From: Euperipatoides rowelli
Lineage: Eukaryota; Onychophora; Udeonychophora; Euonychophora; Peripatopsidae
DNA length: 10,051 nucleotides
Strand: one strand, 5' to 3'
NCBI GenBank assembly: GCA_003024985.2
Contig: PXIH01S0024945.1
In this document: one piece after another, positions 1 through 8,217 of the stretch
How positions within the stretch are numbered: position 1 is the first letter of the stretch
Layout: each line of letters begins with the position of its first letter
Position numbers and translations under genes: made by a program
The notes under the pieces: model-generated
What the model was told of the DNA's origin: nothing
The model's input: the letters and a program-made list of their open reading frames with translations, nothing else
Databases searched by the model: none

Positions 1-6
1 TACGGT

Positions 7-35
7 ATAGGCTAATATTTCAATTGTTATAATTG
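7..35 (+). repeat. Left copy of a 29-bp direct repeat shared by both window edges
   Basis: This stretch and bases 10013-10041 agree at 27 of 29 positions, by eye, in the same orientation. Both begin ATAGGCTA and end TTATAATTG; the differences are A/G at the ninth base and G/T at the twentieth. Similarity is weak outside the 29 bases on the side that can be compared. The right copy runs close to the window edge, so its full length is unknown. It could be part of a dispersed repeat, since ATAGGCTA words are common here, or of a longer unit cut off by the window. Confidence 0.6.
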
Positions 36-1068
36 TTTGATTTTATTTTGAAATAGGTCAACAAATAAAGTAGGAGCTAGCTAGCGTGTAGGTCTGTTGA
101 TATTTTAAGCAAGGGTAGGGGAGTTCAAGGTTGTTTGATATTATAATAAATGTATAATTGTTGATAGTATTTTTTTTAATTAAAATCCCCAAGATTCAAT
201 AGCCTATAAAAAAAAAATATTTAGCCTAAAATTAAAAAAAATATCAGATTAGTACCAGGGACAACCTTGCTGGACAAATTTAGTCTGTTGTTATCCGGCA
301 TATTTGTATTTGTATAACCCCACAGGAAAAAGTTTAGTGTTTACGTTTGGCGATTGTGATGGCAAGTCCATATGTTGAGAAAGGTAGCAAGCAGTAAGGA
401 AATCTTGAATAATTTAAAATCCCCAATATGATGGTGCAATGTACTGATGGAACTCATGAAATCACATGACATTGGAGCTTTTTTTCTGCATAGAAAGATT
501 CTTGCATTTGCAGTGCCATTTATTCTGTCTAGGATTCACCTATTAAGAAACAATAAAAGCTTATGAGTTTATCTATATTTTGCCTGCTGCTGCTACCTAT
601 AGGCCTAATGGATTTTAAAATGATTTTTCATTGCCTGAAGAGGAAAAAACTTTTTGACTTTTTGAAAGCTGAGTACAAAAAAATCTAATAAAAATACTTT
701 GATCAGCTGTAAATACTGTGAAATCAAATAACCAAAAAGTGATAAAATAAATATGTATAATTAAAGATCAGAAAAATTAAAAATTAACTATTTAAAAAGA
801 TAAAAAAAAAAAACTAAAGGGAAAGAAAGCACGGTTTCCAAACATTTGAACAAGTAACACCAATAACCATGGAGGTAAGTAGAATGGAGAAAAATGCAGA
901 CTAGTAAAAATGAAAATGAGGCTAAAAATCGAATCATGGGAAACAATTTTTTTTTAAAATATTAATCAAATGCATGAGGAAGTGACGATGACCTCTAGCT
1001 GCATTAAAAATAAACCATAAAATAAATGCAAAAGCTACTCCAAGAATCAAAATATTATCTTTTTATAT
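36..1068. other. Unassigned AT-rich DNA
   Basis: I see no coding frame of any length, RNA gene or transposon protein motif on either strand. Runs of A or T are frequent (209-218, 806-813, 949-956). A splice-donor-like GTAAGT occurs at 875-880 directly after ATGGAG, but nothing around it supports an exon. The word TAAAATCCCCAA appears at about 181-191 and again at about 415-425, too short to call a repeat family. The stretch is consistent with intron or intergenic sequence. Confidence 0.5.
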
Positions 1069-1070
1069 AT

Positions 1071-1740
1071 TTTTTTTTGTAAGAGTGAATTCCACCCTCT
1101 AAACACTTTATTAATAATCAAAACGAAATCATTAAATTTTACAAAACAAAAAACCAATGACAAAATTTTGTAGCTCAATAAGAACAATTGAGAAAATTAC
1201 AAGTGTACATGGTAAAAGCATGAATAGATTAGGTCTGCTTACTTACTTATTGAAAGATCTCATATATTACCTTTTCTAATACATTACAGTATAGTTCCAT
1301 AACTGGTATCCAATATTGTGATGATAATTATCTTTCAAAGCTCATATAAAATAATTCTAGATAAGGAATTTTAAGAAATATTTTCAAAGAATGATTTACA
1401 TCTTATCAACCATATGATTCTATAGAGCAGGACAATAAATAAAAACATAATCTTATTATCTTCAATAAAAATCATTAAATTATGTAAATTATCCGAAAGT
1501 AGTGAAATCCCAAAACTTCCTGAAAATCAAGTTCTCAAAGAAAGTACCGGTATATATATAATTGGACTGAAAAATAACATGATCTATGTCTTCTTCAGCT
1601 TGACAAAATATAGCCTACCGTACATTGTATTTGACTATTAATTTTATATTTTTGTATCAAAAAAAGATCTTGTAGAGAACATATTAAAAAAACCTTAATC
1701 AAGAAGTTTATTGTCAACGGAGGAGCATATTTATAAAGTA
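1071..1740 (-). mobile_element. 3' end of a decayed non-LTR retrotransposon, with C-terminal Cys/His-type tail and poly(A)
   Basis: On the minus strand the frame at 1608-1579 reads FCQAEEDIDHVIFQ, followed by SNY. It resembles the C..C...E(D)..H...C tail that follows the RNase H or RT region in several insect non-LTR retrotransposons; the last cysteine is replaced by Ser. Just upstream, KYKINSQIQC (about 1657-1628) fits the residues that precede this tail, but in another frame, so at least one frameshift exists. After the coding tail comes AT-rich sequence resembling a 3' untranslated region, AATAAA at 1112-1107, and a run of A at 1078-1071 about 30 bases further on. That order is what a retrotransposed transcript end should look like. 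No RT core is seen upstream, so the copy is 5'-truncated. The family cannot be named from this much sequence. Confidence 0.5.
1107..1112 (-). terminator. Polyadenylation signal AATAAA of the retroelement 3' end
   Basis: AATAAA on the minus strand, followed after roughly 28 bases by an eight-base A run (1078-1071). The spacing is normal for cleavage and polyadenylation, so this marks the 3' end of the copied RNA. In AT-rich DNA AATAAA alone means little; the A run at the right distance and the retroelement tail upstream give it weight. Confidence 0.45.
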
Positions 1741-1799
1741 GGAACTTTTTAATCCTCTGATAAGAATGAAATAAAGGATTAACATTTACCATACAGATT

Positions 1800-2610
1800 A
1801 GCCTAATTTATTAATAGAATTTTAGCAAGCTTTTGGATATTATAAATATTATGTATGTCAACGAATTCAGTAAGCAAACTTTATAGAAGCATTATGAGGC
1901 AAATTTTAACCAAGACCAAAATGCCTTGCAGTGGAGTATCTATAGGCCCAATAACTAGGCTACTTGAAACTGTATGAATCCAAGATAGGCAATAAATAAA
2001 TCAACTCTATTATATAGGCTAAGCATAAACTGGGATTATGCAAGAAGTCAAATTAGTCTATTTTTTTAAAAAAAAAACAAGTTTTATTTTTTCCCCAAAT
2101 GAATTGATTACTTTTTACTATTAACTGTCGATTGTTGAATACATTTTTTTTTTGTCAATTTTTTAAAATACAAGATATCAGCTTTCTAAAGATATACATT
2201 TAGAATCGAGATTCTCTGTGGGATTGACAAATTTTTATATCTTGCATAATTATTCAAGATTTACTGTAGGCTAAAAAACTCCATAATTGTATTCTGTATT
2301 ATGTTTCTAACCGAGGTCCTAATATACGGATAGGGCATTTCAAGAAATTAAAATGACAATTTTGAGCACAAACCTTACACTATTTGATTATTATTTATTA
2401 AATGGAGTTGTAATAACTGACTTCTTAAAATTAAAAAAGCTATAAAGTCATCTTGACCATCAAATTTAAAGGTTGAATCACTATAGCAAGATTAAGGTTT
2501 TTAATTTTCTTCAGTAGATTATGAAATAAAATAAATGGATGATAACGATGATCATTTAGAAATTCCGGTATTCAAGGGTATGTTGATTTCCAAGCTTCGG
2601 TATAATGGTT
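1800..2610. other. Unassigned AT-rich DNA
   Basis: No convincing coding frame, RNA gene or transposon motif is seen on either strand. Several TAGGCTA/TAGCCTA words occur (1799, 1956, 2015, 2267). If the minus-strand elements on either side were once longer they could have extended into this stretch, but I find no residues that show it. Confidence 0.45.
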
Positions 2611-2614
2611 AGGT

Positions 2615-2840
2615 TTTATTAATTACATAGTTAATCAAGGTTATTGAAGTATTAGATGATCCAAAAATGTTTATAAGGTATGAATGAGAAGCACTATCAA
2701 AGGCAGCCCTGAAATCACAAAAAGATCGGGCCCGCCTTTTTCAAACTTTTTTCTGTTGCAAGGTTTTAAGTAAAAAAGGGAAATTGCATTGTGAATTGTT
2801 TTACCATTTTAAAAACTGCAAATTGATCCTGAACAATAAC
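2615..2840 (-). pseudogene. Reverse transcriptase fragment (fingers and palm box A), non-LTR type
   Basis: Read on the minus strand, about 2832-2780 gives DQFAVFKMVKQFT, which aligns with the (E)DQFGFRKG..T box of non-LTR reverse transcriptases, with the Gly-Phe-Arg core degraded. KKFEKGGP follows. After a frameshift near 2745 the frame reads CDFRAAFDSASHSYL, matching palm motif A (DF.AAFDS..H..L), whose first Asp is a metal ligand. A weaker match, ITLINYVIN, follows. No GVPQG or FADD box is found downstream, so the copy stops within the palm. It is distinct from the element starting at 2940, which has its own motif A. Family is unassigned. Confidence 0.5.
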
Positions 2841-2939
2841 TTCTTATATGCGATTTTTAATATTATTGAGTAACCTATTATTTTAGGTTACTATATATTT
2901 TAATGTCTAAATTTAATGTAATAGGCCTGATCTGATTGA

Positions 2940-3640
2940 TTTCAGCTTATTTGTATTCATTAGTTTTTTTGGTAATTAGTTCAATATGAGGTCTGCTATT
3001 GTTATTCCCAATACAATACTTTAATGGTATTACTAGGAAGTAGCCTATTTGATCATTTTTTATATTTATTGAGAAAGAATCATTTGTTTTTTTTTGTTTT
3101 TTTTTTAGTTTTTTATTTGATCCAATTACGATACAAGAATTAATTTTTGAACATGTTGTGAGAACCAGACTTCAAGTGATTTAATATCAGTTATTTGAGG
3201 TTATGATTTTTTGGTTGTCTGGATAACTGGCATAGATTGTAATATCTGCAAATAAGTAAATTTTGGAGTTTTTTACTATTGTGAAGATGGGATCGATAAA
3301 GATGTTGAAAAATAGAGGCCCCAGAAGTGGACCTTGGGGAACACCATGATCGCTTCAGTGGTCAGATTTACTAGAAGGTATATAATTTGACACTGTGAAT
3401 CCTATCTGTGAGATAATTACTTAGCCAGTTTATGCAATTTGTGTTTAAAGGTAGATATTTTGTCTTTCTATAAGGATTTCATGAGGCAAGGAGTCAAATA
3501 CCTAAGAGAGGTCCAAGGCCACTACTAGCATACTAAGGTAACCTTTATCTATTTGCAACTTTAAATCTTCTGTTATGCTAATCCCATTAGCTACTTTGTT
3601 ATAGATTGTCTTTTTCTAAAACCATACTGTTTTTAATTTA
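2940..3640 (-). pseudogene. Reverse transcriptase domain of the split retrotransposon
   Basis: Boxes on the minus strand, in order: QYGFRK (3629-3612); LVVALDLS.VFDSLPHEIL (about 3530-3478, palm A; a stop codon replaces the residue after Ser); GVPQGPLLGPLFF (3345-3307, thumb-adjacent box B); and LFADITIYASYPD (3255-3217, the catalytic palm C box). The usual sequence of box C is FADD; here only one Asp codon is present before Ile, as if one codon had been deleted. Downstream IKSLEVWFSQ and, after an A-rich stretch, RPHIELITKKTNEYK (about 2998-2955) match the segment following LGI.iD..L.W. Stops between A and B show the copy is dead. The C-terminal tail is missing. Confidence 0.85.
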
Positions 3641-3659
3641 GAAGAGAATTTTCTTCAAT

Positions 3660-4038
3660 GAAATCTCATGAGCACGATCATTTTCTTTTATTAGTAATTT
3701 GATTTCTTCGGTGATCCATTTGTTTGGATTAAGGGTTTTTTTGTTGTTGATAGCCTAGTATGCACAGGAGAATTTTGTCTATTGTTTTTGAAATTAGATC
3801 ATCAAAATCTTGTACCATGTCATCAATATTCTCATGGAGTGCAATGTTGTGCCATGACCCATGGGCAATGTTTAAGGTCTCTTATGAAATCTTCAATGGG
3901 GAAGTTCTTATATAAGCAAATCTTGCATGGATATTTCATTAATTTTGGCATGGTTAGTCAACATTAGATGGTCACTGAAACCATTTGAATATGGTTTTAA
4001 TAATTTCAATTTGTTGTTAGTCCAAATGTGATCTAAAC
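3660..4038 (-). pseudogene. Endonuclease carboxy end and linker of the split retrotransposon
   Basis: Minus strand, starting at the transposon junction: LDHIWTNNKLKLLKPYS, then GFSDHLMLT (SDH at about 3975-3967). LDHI and SDH are the last two catalytic boxes of APE endonucleases. After frame shifts the frame reads ENIDDMVQDFDDLISKTIDKI (about 3832-3770), then NPNKWITEEIKLLIKENDRAH (about 3733-3670). The second segment is the W.T.EI..LI..RD linker found just before the RT domain. The short plus-strand open frame at 3782-3967 is the reverse shadow of this region and not a gene. Confidence 0.75.
4031..4038. repeat. Target-site duplication, left copy (ATCTAAAC)
   Basis: Eight bases that recur at the other side of the transposon as ATTTAAAC (5237-5244). 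T at position 2 and A at position 7 agree with the hAT consensus. They lie inside the LDHI codons of the interrupted endonuclease, and this copy retains the Asp codon, so it is probably the unmutated one. Confidence 0.75.
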
Positions 4039-4050
4039 TAGGGATCCCAT
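4039..4050 (+). repeat. Left terminal inverted repeat of the hAT-like element
   Basis: TAGGGATCCCAT pairs with the right terminus at 5225-5236 with one mismatch. It begins TAGGG, close to the CAGGG/TAGGG starts of many hAT elements. Confidence 0.75.
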
Positions 4051-4378
4051 AAATTTAAAATTATAATACGGGACAATATTTTGTGCATGAAAAAGGTCAA
4101 AGACTCATTATGTAGCATGTTTTTTTTTTATATAAAAATAATAAATTATGACCAATTATTAAAAATAATATTTGACAATTGACGATTCTTAAGCTCATTA
4201 TAGTTGTCAGTGCAGTTTGCTAGTTAAAAATATAGGTACTATAAATACAGTAATTGCAACCTGTAAATCCAGGTGCCCCTCAGTTGTCACGATCTAGAGA
4301 ATATAAATTTTTAAATATTCTAAATAGGCCTATACTGTAAGTAAATAGCCTACTCACGGAAAATATTTATAAATATTA

Positions 4379-4407
4379 ATTAGAACTGCATTTCCTCCAG
4401 TTCTAAT
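4379..4407. repeat. Perfect 10-bp hairpin inside the hAT-like element
   Basis: ATTAGAACTG (4379-4388) and CAGTTCTAAT (4398-4407) are exact inverse complements separated by nine bases. It lies inside the transposon, about 340 bases from its left end and just upstream of the nested endonuclease fragment. It may be a relic of another small insertion or simply a stem; no function can be assigned. Confidence 0.5.
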
Positions 4408-4449
4408 AATGAAGCACATAGCAGATAAACAATGTCTCTTCTCATCTTA

Positions 4450-4655
4450 TGGTTTTAACTAATTTAAACTCCACGAAAAACAAAATCAACTGAATTTACT
4501 CAATATTAGTCACACCAATTCAGTCATAATTCTGATAATTGAAACCTGGCTCACTAAGTTAACAAACAATAGCCAACTTGAAATGAATGGCTATCATTTT
4601 GAGAGAAGAGACAGATTTTTAAAAAAAAGGTGATGGCTTGTTGTTTTTACTATAG
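4450..4655 (+). pseudogene. Nested endonuclease fragment of a second non-LTR element
   Basis: Plus strand: LNSTKNKIN at about 4465-4491 corresponds to the N.RSL.NKI start of the APE endonuclease. After a frameshift, IIETWLTKLTNNSQLEMNGY and then HFERRDRF (about 4537-4620) give the TETWL...GY...RRDR pattern, followed by KK.GDGLL like the GGGV strand. Here the catalytic Glu of ETWL is kept. The fragment ends near 4655. It is in the opposite orientation to the retrotransposon that hosts the hAT element and differs in sequence from its equivalent region, so it is a separate insertion or was captured by the hAT element. No RT part is present. Confidence 0.65.
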
Positions 4656-5224
4656 AAGTGACACTGAGGAGACGAGCGTCTGAGGAGTGAGTCCTCTATT
4701 AATGTTATGATTTTTAAAAATAAACTTATTTTATGAAAAGATAGACCCAGTAATTATTAATATTAACTTTTAATATAAAAAAAGTTTGAATTTCTTGAGA
4801 TTTTTAATTTTTCAGAAACCTACGTTGAAGTGATTGCACTTTTACGGTCCATTGAATGCAATGACTGAACACCCTCAAGTCTCAATTAATGTTCCTGCGC
4901 AATGCGCAAGCTTAATGCTAACATTTCACAACATCAGTACGAAAATATAACAATTCATACGGAAAATGGTATTATTTTTACAAGTACAGTTATGTGAATG
5001 TGTGGTTTTAGATTTATGCTGTAGGCTATAATTTTTTTTTTTGTTTAATGGCTAAATTAATTCTAAAAAATATTAAAATAAATAAATAAAATAAAAATGA
5101 TACTTCAAATAGTGAAAATAAGCTATTCTTTGAAAAACGGGACATTATCAAGTCCCAAAGCATTCTCTGAGGACACCGGGACTGTATGTTTAAAAGTGGG
5201 ACTGTCCCAGGCAAAACGGGACGA

Positions 5225-5236
5225 ATGGAATCCCTA
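5225..5236 (-). repeat. Right terminal inverted repeat of the hAT-like element
   Basis: On the minus strand this reads TAGGGATTCCAT, matching the left end at 11 of 12 positions. It is immediately preceded inward by GGGAC/GTCCC repeats. Confidence 0.75.
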
Positions 5237-5244
5237 ATTTAAAC
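5237..5244. repeat. Target-site duplication, right copy (ATTTAAAC)
   Basis: Second copy of the 8-bp duplication, with one C-to-T difference relative to 4031-4038. On the minus strand the change turns the Asp codon of LDHI into Asn. Confidence 0.75.
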
Positions 5245-5663
5245 AAGAATTTGTAAACCCTATTTTAGTAAAATTTGATATCTGAGTAAAGGAGAATTCA
5301 TCAAATAGCATTTTGTAGTTTTTTCCAAAAATTTTATATTGCAGTCTTTGATTAGCAATATGAATCCCATATTTCTTGCATATCCCTTAGAAAATTAGGG
5401 AGCTGTATAGGAAACCTATGACAATTGACTTGCCCAGGGAAATGATAATTGAAATAAATTGAGCTTCGACTAAATCATATCCGTGTATGATTGCCATTTT
5501 GTCATGATTTATTGAGTTGCTATACTAAAATACCTCCACCCGTCTTCTGTTTGCTTGTTGTATAAAGTCTGATCATGTGATATCCTTCTATTTCCAGGAG
5601 ACCATCCAGAGTATTTGAGTTAAGCCAGGTTTTAACAAAGCATTTAATTTCTGGGTTTTTTTT
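5237..5663 (-). pseudogene. Endonuclease domain, amino-terminal half, of the split retrotransposon
   Basis: The minus strand reads CFVKTWLNSNTLDG at about 5645-5605, then EGYHMIRLYTTSKQKTGGGI down to about 5528. This is the (I)TETWL...GY...R..R...GGGI pattern of the APE-type endonuclease that nicks target DNA in non-LTR elements; the Glu of TETWL is replaced by Lys, which would remove a metal ligand. After a frameshift, VEAQFISIIISLGKSIVIGFLYS corresponds to the IVIG.LYR strand. Closer to the break, FTQISNFTKIGFTNSCL matches the segment before the SLDHI box. The expected GDFN box is degraded beyond recognition. Several stops make it non-functional. Confidence 0.75.
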
Positions 5664-5689
5664 CCACTTAGCCTACCATATTATGTTTT

Positions 5690-6930
5690 TTAATTCTTCT
5701 TGTTTTGGTTAAGAAACTTCTCTATTTTTTTTGACCTCGGTACTTTTATGTTCATATTTGATATGACAGTCTAATTTAGTACAGCAGTGTTATAGCTATC
5801 ATTTTGAAGGTCCTGTGTAAGTTATCAATGTCATGATAGAGTAGCAACATTATGTAGGCTAGTTAAAATCATAATCTTATTTATTAGACCCTCCTAGCAA
5901 TGTTTACTAAAATGATCACATTTTATAAGTGTCCATAAATGACAGCTATCACATAGTACAGCCTTATTTTATTTATTAAAGGTAGGCTATATTTTATTCA
6001 TTTAATAACAAATATACAAATGAATATGAGAAATGAGTTTTAAATTTTCTTTCCCTAAGTAGGATGTTAAAATTTTTACAAAAAAATTATAAGGTACGGT
6101 AGGTAGGCCTACTTAGTGTCGCCTACATGCAAAAACAATGTGAGGAAATCAACTTAATCATAAAGTTAAATTGGAGATTTAGTAAATCTCTGTTTTTACA
6201 TGAGGCATACAAAAAAGACCTAGAATTTCTAGTTCTAAGCCTATTAGATGGAAATCCAAAAGTGGGAGGAAAATAATCCATGCATTTTAAAAAAAAATTA
6301 TGATACCGTACTTGCCATCGGTTTACAGCATATTGAGCACGGAAACTTGATTAACATATTACCTACACTATTGATGAAAACTACCCAAATTCCAATGTTA
6401 GGCTATAAGCTATGAATAATAATTTGAAAATGTTTATGAATATAAAATCAGTATATGAAAGCTGATCAAAGTTTCTATTAGATAAAGTGTAAACGGTGAG
6501 ATTATATTGTAATAAGATGAAAAAGATAACATTAACAGACCTATTTGGTGCACATGTAGAGGCCTAAGTACAATGTTTAAGATGTAAACATGTTTTGACA
6601 AGTAGGTTACAATAGCCTACTTAGTTTAATATAGCCTACCCAAGTTAAGTAATAGTTATTTATTGCATGCTAGATTACATAGGGTCCTAGATTGATATAG
6701 GCCTAAGCAAGCTGAATATCCACAAAAAAAAATTCAAACCACTAAATTATTAGGTGTGGAATTTTATCAAAGATTATCCAAAATACCTTTAAAAAATGTG
6801 GAAGGTGTGCTATGTTTAAATTATACTTTTAGAATAAAAATGAAATGAAATAAGCTTACTTTTTTTATTTCTGATAAGAACATCATTATTAGGAGACCCA
6901 TAGAACAAAGTCAGCACTATGGAAACTAAA
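5690..6930. other. Unassigned AT-rich DNA
   Basis: No coding frame, RNA gene or transposon protein motif is recognised on either strand over about 1.2 kb. The stretch is rich in TAGGCTA/TAGGCCTA words (5855, 5983, 6104, 6399, 6560, 6613, 6632, 6698). Two small palindromes are present: GAGATTT-AGT-AAATCTC at 6174-6190 and CTAGAA-T-TTCTAG at 6220-6232. Sequence just above 5690 could be the degraded 5' part of the minus-strand retrotransposon, but no residues show it. Confidence 0.45.
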
Positions 6931-6934
6931 TTTT

Positions 6935-7413
6935 AAATCAACCAAGCTTAAATTACTTCTATTTGCAGATGATGTAACCTTATACAGGAGCGACACAACA
7001 GCAATTTCAACATTAACAAGAGGTACTTAAATGAAGATTTGGATAGGATCATGTGTAGGATCAGTCAAATTGGACTAAAACTACTCAGAAAAACCTGTGG
7101 CAATGGTTATAGAACATAAAAAAACTAAAACTTATAAATACCGTACTAATACTGATGGTCTAAATTATGGTGAAAAAACAATTCCATTCTCAAATTCATT
7201 AAAAATACTGGGGATTACCCTTGATAATACGCTCTCTTGGAATTATCACATATATAACCAAGCAAAAAAACTAATGTGTTAAATAAATTATTCTTATGTT
7301 TAAGAAAAAAACCTTGATCAAAATCAATTGTGCAATCTATTCAATGCCCTTATCCAGTCAAGGCTGAGCTACTCTAATCAGGTATGGGGCGATTGTGTTT
7401 CAGGTCTGGCAAA
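6935..7413 (+). pseudogene. RT palm-to-thumb fragment of a non-LTR retrotransposon
   Basis: Plus strand: STKLKLLLFADDVTLYRS contains an intact FADD catalytic box (6962-6973). In shifted frames come LNEDLDRI...QIGLKL (about 7027-7082), then SEKPVAMVIEHKK. An open frame at 7097-7282 carries LKILGITLDNTLSWNYHI, the LGI.LD..L.W..HI box that follows the palm. After further frameshifts FNALIQSRLSYSNQVWGDC (about 7341-7398) matches the Y..LI...L.Y...VWG segment, ending at a stop at 7414. At least three frameshifts are needed. There is no GVPQG box upstream, so the copy is truncated at its 5' side within the palm. Residue choice differs from the minus-strand element at 2940-5663, so it is another family. 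Confidence 0.8.
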
Positions 7414-7629
7414 CTAAATCCAATTAATAATAATACCGGTAATAAAAATAGCAAGTCCCTCATCCTAAGACACTTTTTTAGACTAAGATACAGTAAATAA
7501 ATGAGTGTAAATAATCAAATATAAATAAAGGATACGTTACAATTGGACAACAGTAGCCTACTGCATATATAAAAAAACAATATTCCTGTTAACAAAACAA
7601 CACTGGGAAATGAAAGGATAGAATTACAT

Positions 7630-8186
7630 CTATTGGTCCACCATATCTTTAAGGTATTTCAAGTGATTTGATTTTAGCGTATGTAAACTTTTAGAAGCTC
7701 TTATAGAGTTTGGGATCTTGTTCCATGTAATTGGTCCTAAACTGGAGAAGGCTAGCTTTCACATTTTGGTCCTGGAATGAGGAATGTAAAGACCTATTGT
7801 CTCAGATTGTCTGGTTGAATGATCATATTATTTAGCATTAGGAATTAGATAATTAGAGAAGTATGAAGGTTTTTTTTTATTCCTGTAGCTTCCACAGAAG
7901 AGCAATGTAATGGTGCTCCCTCAGTTTCATGAGTGAAATCCAACCTAGTTTATGTAAGGCTGCAGCACTACTACGGCCCGGACCGAAGACTATGAATCTT
8001 GCAGCCATGTTAGCTACTATGAGCTTTTTTGATGAATAAGCACTGCATGAACCCCATACCTGGTCACAATAGCTCAGATGTGGAAGAATCAGTGTATAAA
8101 ACGTTAACATATATTTTTTTGAGGTAAGGTCTTAGGATGATTTTGTTTAAACCCATAGTTTTCTTGAAAATATTAGAAACGTGATC
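7630..8186 (-). pseudogene. RT carboxy-terminal fragment of a non-LTR retrotransposon
   Basis: Minus strand from 8186: DHVSNIFKKTMGLNKI (the HI..I..K...L.. helix), then a frameshift into an open frame at 8110-7877. That frame begins with LTFYTLILPHLSYCDQVWGS and continues to LHKLGWISLMKLR, the Y.TLI.PHL.YC..VWG and L..LGWL.L..R segments after the RT palm. After another shift, PDNLRQ, then HSRTKM (about 7768) and LAFSSLGPITWNKIPNSIR (about 7747-7690), the AFS..GP..WN.LP..IR tail, ending LKSNHLKYL and a stop at 7632-7630. A stop replaces one residue near 7752. The 5' truncation is just before the W..HI box. Sequence below 7630 (to about 7450) is probably its 3' untranslated region. Confidence 0.8.
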
Positions 8187-8217
8187 TAACTATTTAAATT
8201 TAATATAAATGTGCTAT

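Larger units (their letters stand above)
4039..5236. mobile_element. Non-autonomous hAT-like DNA transposon, 1198 bp
   Basis: The ends are TAGGGATCCCAT (4039-4050) and the inverse complement of TAGGGATTCCAT (5225-5236), 11 of 12 matching. They are flanked by ATCTAAAC (4031-4038) and ATTTAAAC (5237-5244), an 8-bp target duplication with one difference. The duplication fits the nTnnnnAn preference known for hAT transposases. Subterminal GGGAC/GTCCC words are clustered at the right end (5139, 5152, 5178, 5198, 5204, 5218) with one at the left (4070), typical of hAT transposase binding regions. No transposase motif is visible, so it would have needed a partner for mobility. It carries a retroelement fragment at 4450-4655. 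The host element is restored in frame across the junction, which confirms both ends. Confidence 0.8.
2940..5663 (-). mobile_element. Decayed APE-endonuclease/RT non-LTR retrotransposon, split by a hAT insertion
   Basis: This minus-strand element runs from high to low coordinates. It shows the order expected of CR1/L2/jockey-like ORF2: endonuclease amino-terminal half (5663-5237), endonuclease carboxy end and linker (4033-3660), then RT (3640-2940). The 1.2-kb DNA transposon at 4039-5236 sits within the endonuclease. Stops and frameshifts occur throughout, so it cannot make protein. The 5' end is unclear upstream of about 5663; the conserved EN start (HINIRSL-like) is not recognised. The 3' end is lost: matches fade near 2940, before the RT carboxy tail, and no poly(A) is seen. 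A strongly A-rich patch (minus strand, 3114-3086) lies within the RT thumb region and may be slippage or a small insertion. Confidence 0.8.

Noticed and set aside
175-426. Repeated word TAAAATCCCCAA at about 181 and 415
   Set aside because: Similarity does not extend beyond about a dozen bases and is likely chance in AT-rich DNA.
866-882. ATGGAG|GTAAGT, start codon followed by a splice donor
   Set aside because: Only two codons precede the donor, and no exon-like sequence or acceptor partner was found nearby.
3086-3114. A-rich (minus strand) run as the poly(A) tail of an inserted element
   Set aside because: RT residues continue on the far side at about 2998-2955 and no target duplication or element body was seen; slippage is simpler.
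3782-3967. Plus-strand open frame of 61 codons
   Set aside because: It is the reverse shadow of the endonuclease carboxy end and linker of the minus-strand retrotransposon, whose boxes are recognisable.
5026-5214. Minus-strand open frame of 62 codons at the right end of the hAT element
   Set aside because: It runs through the subterminal GGGAC/GTCCC repeats and a poly-A/T region; no protein family is suggested.
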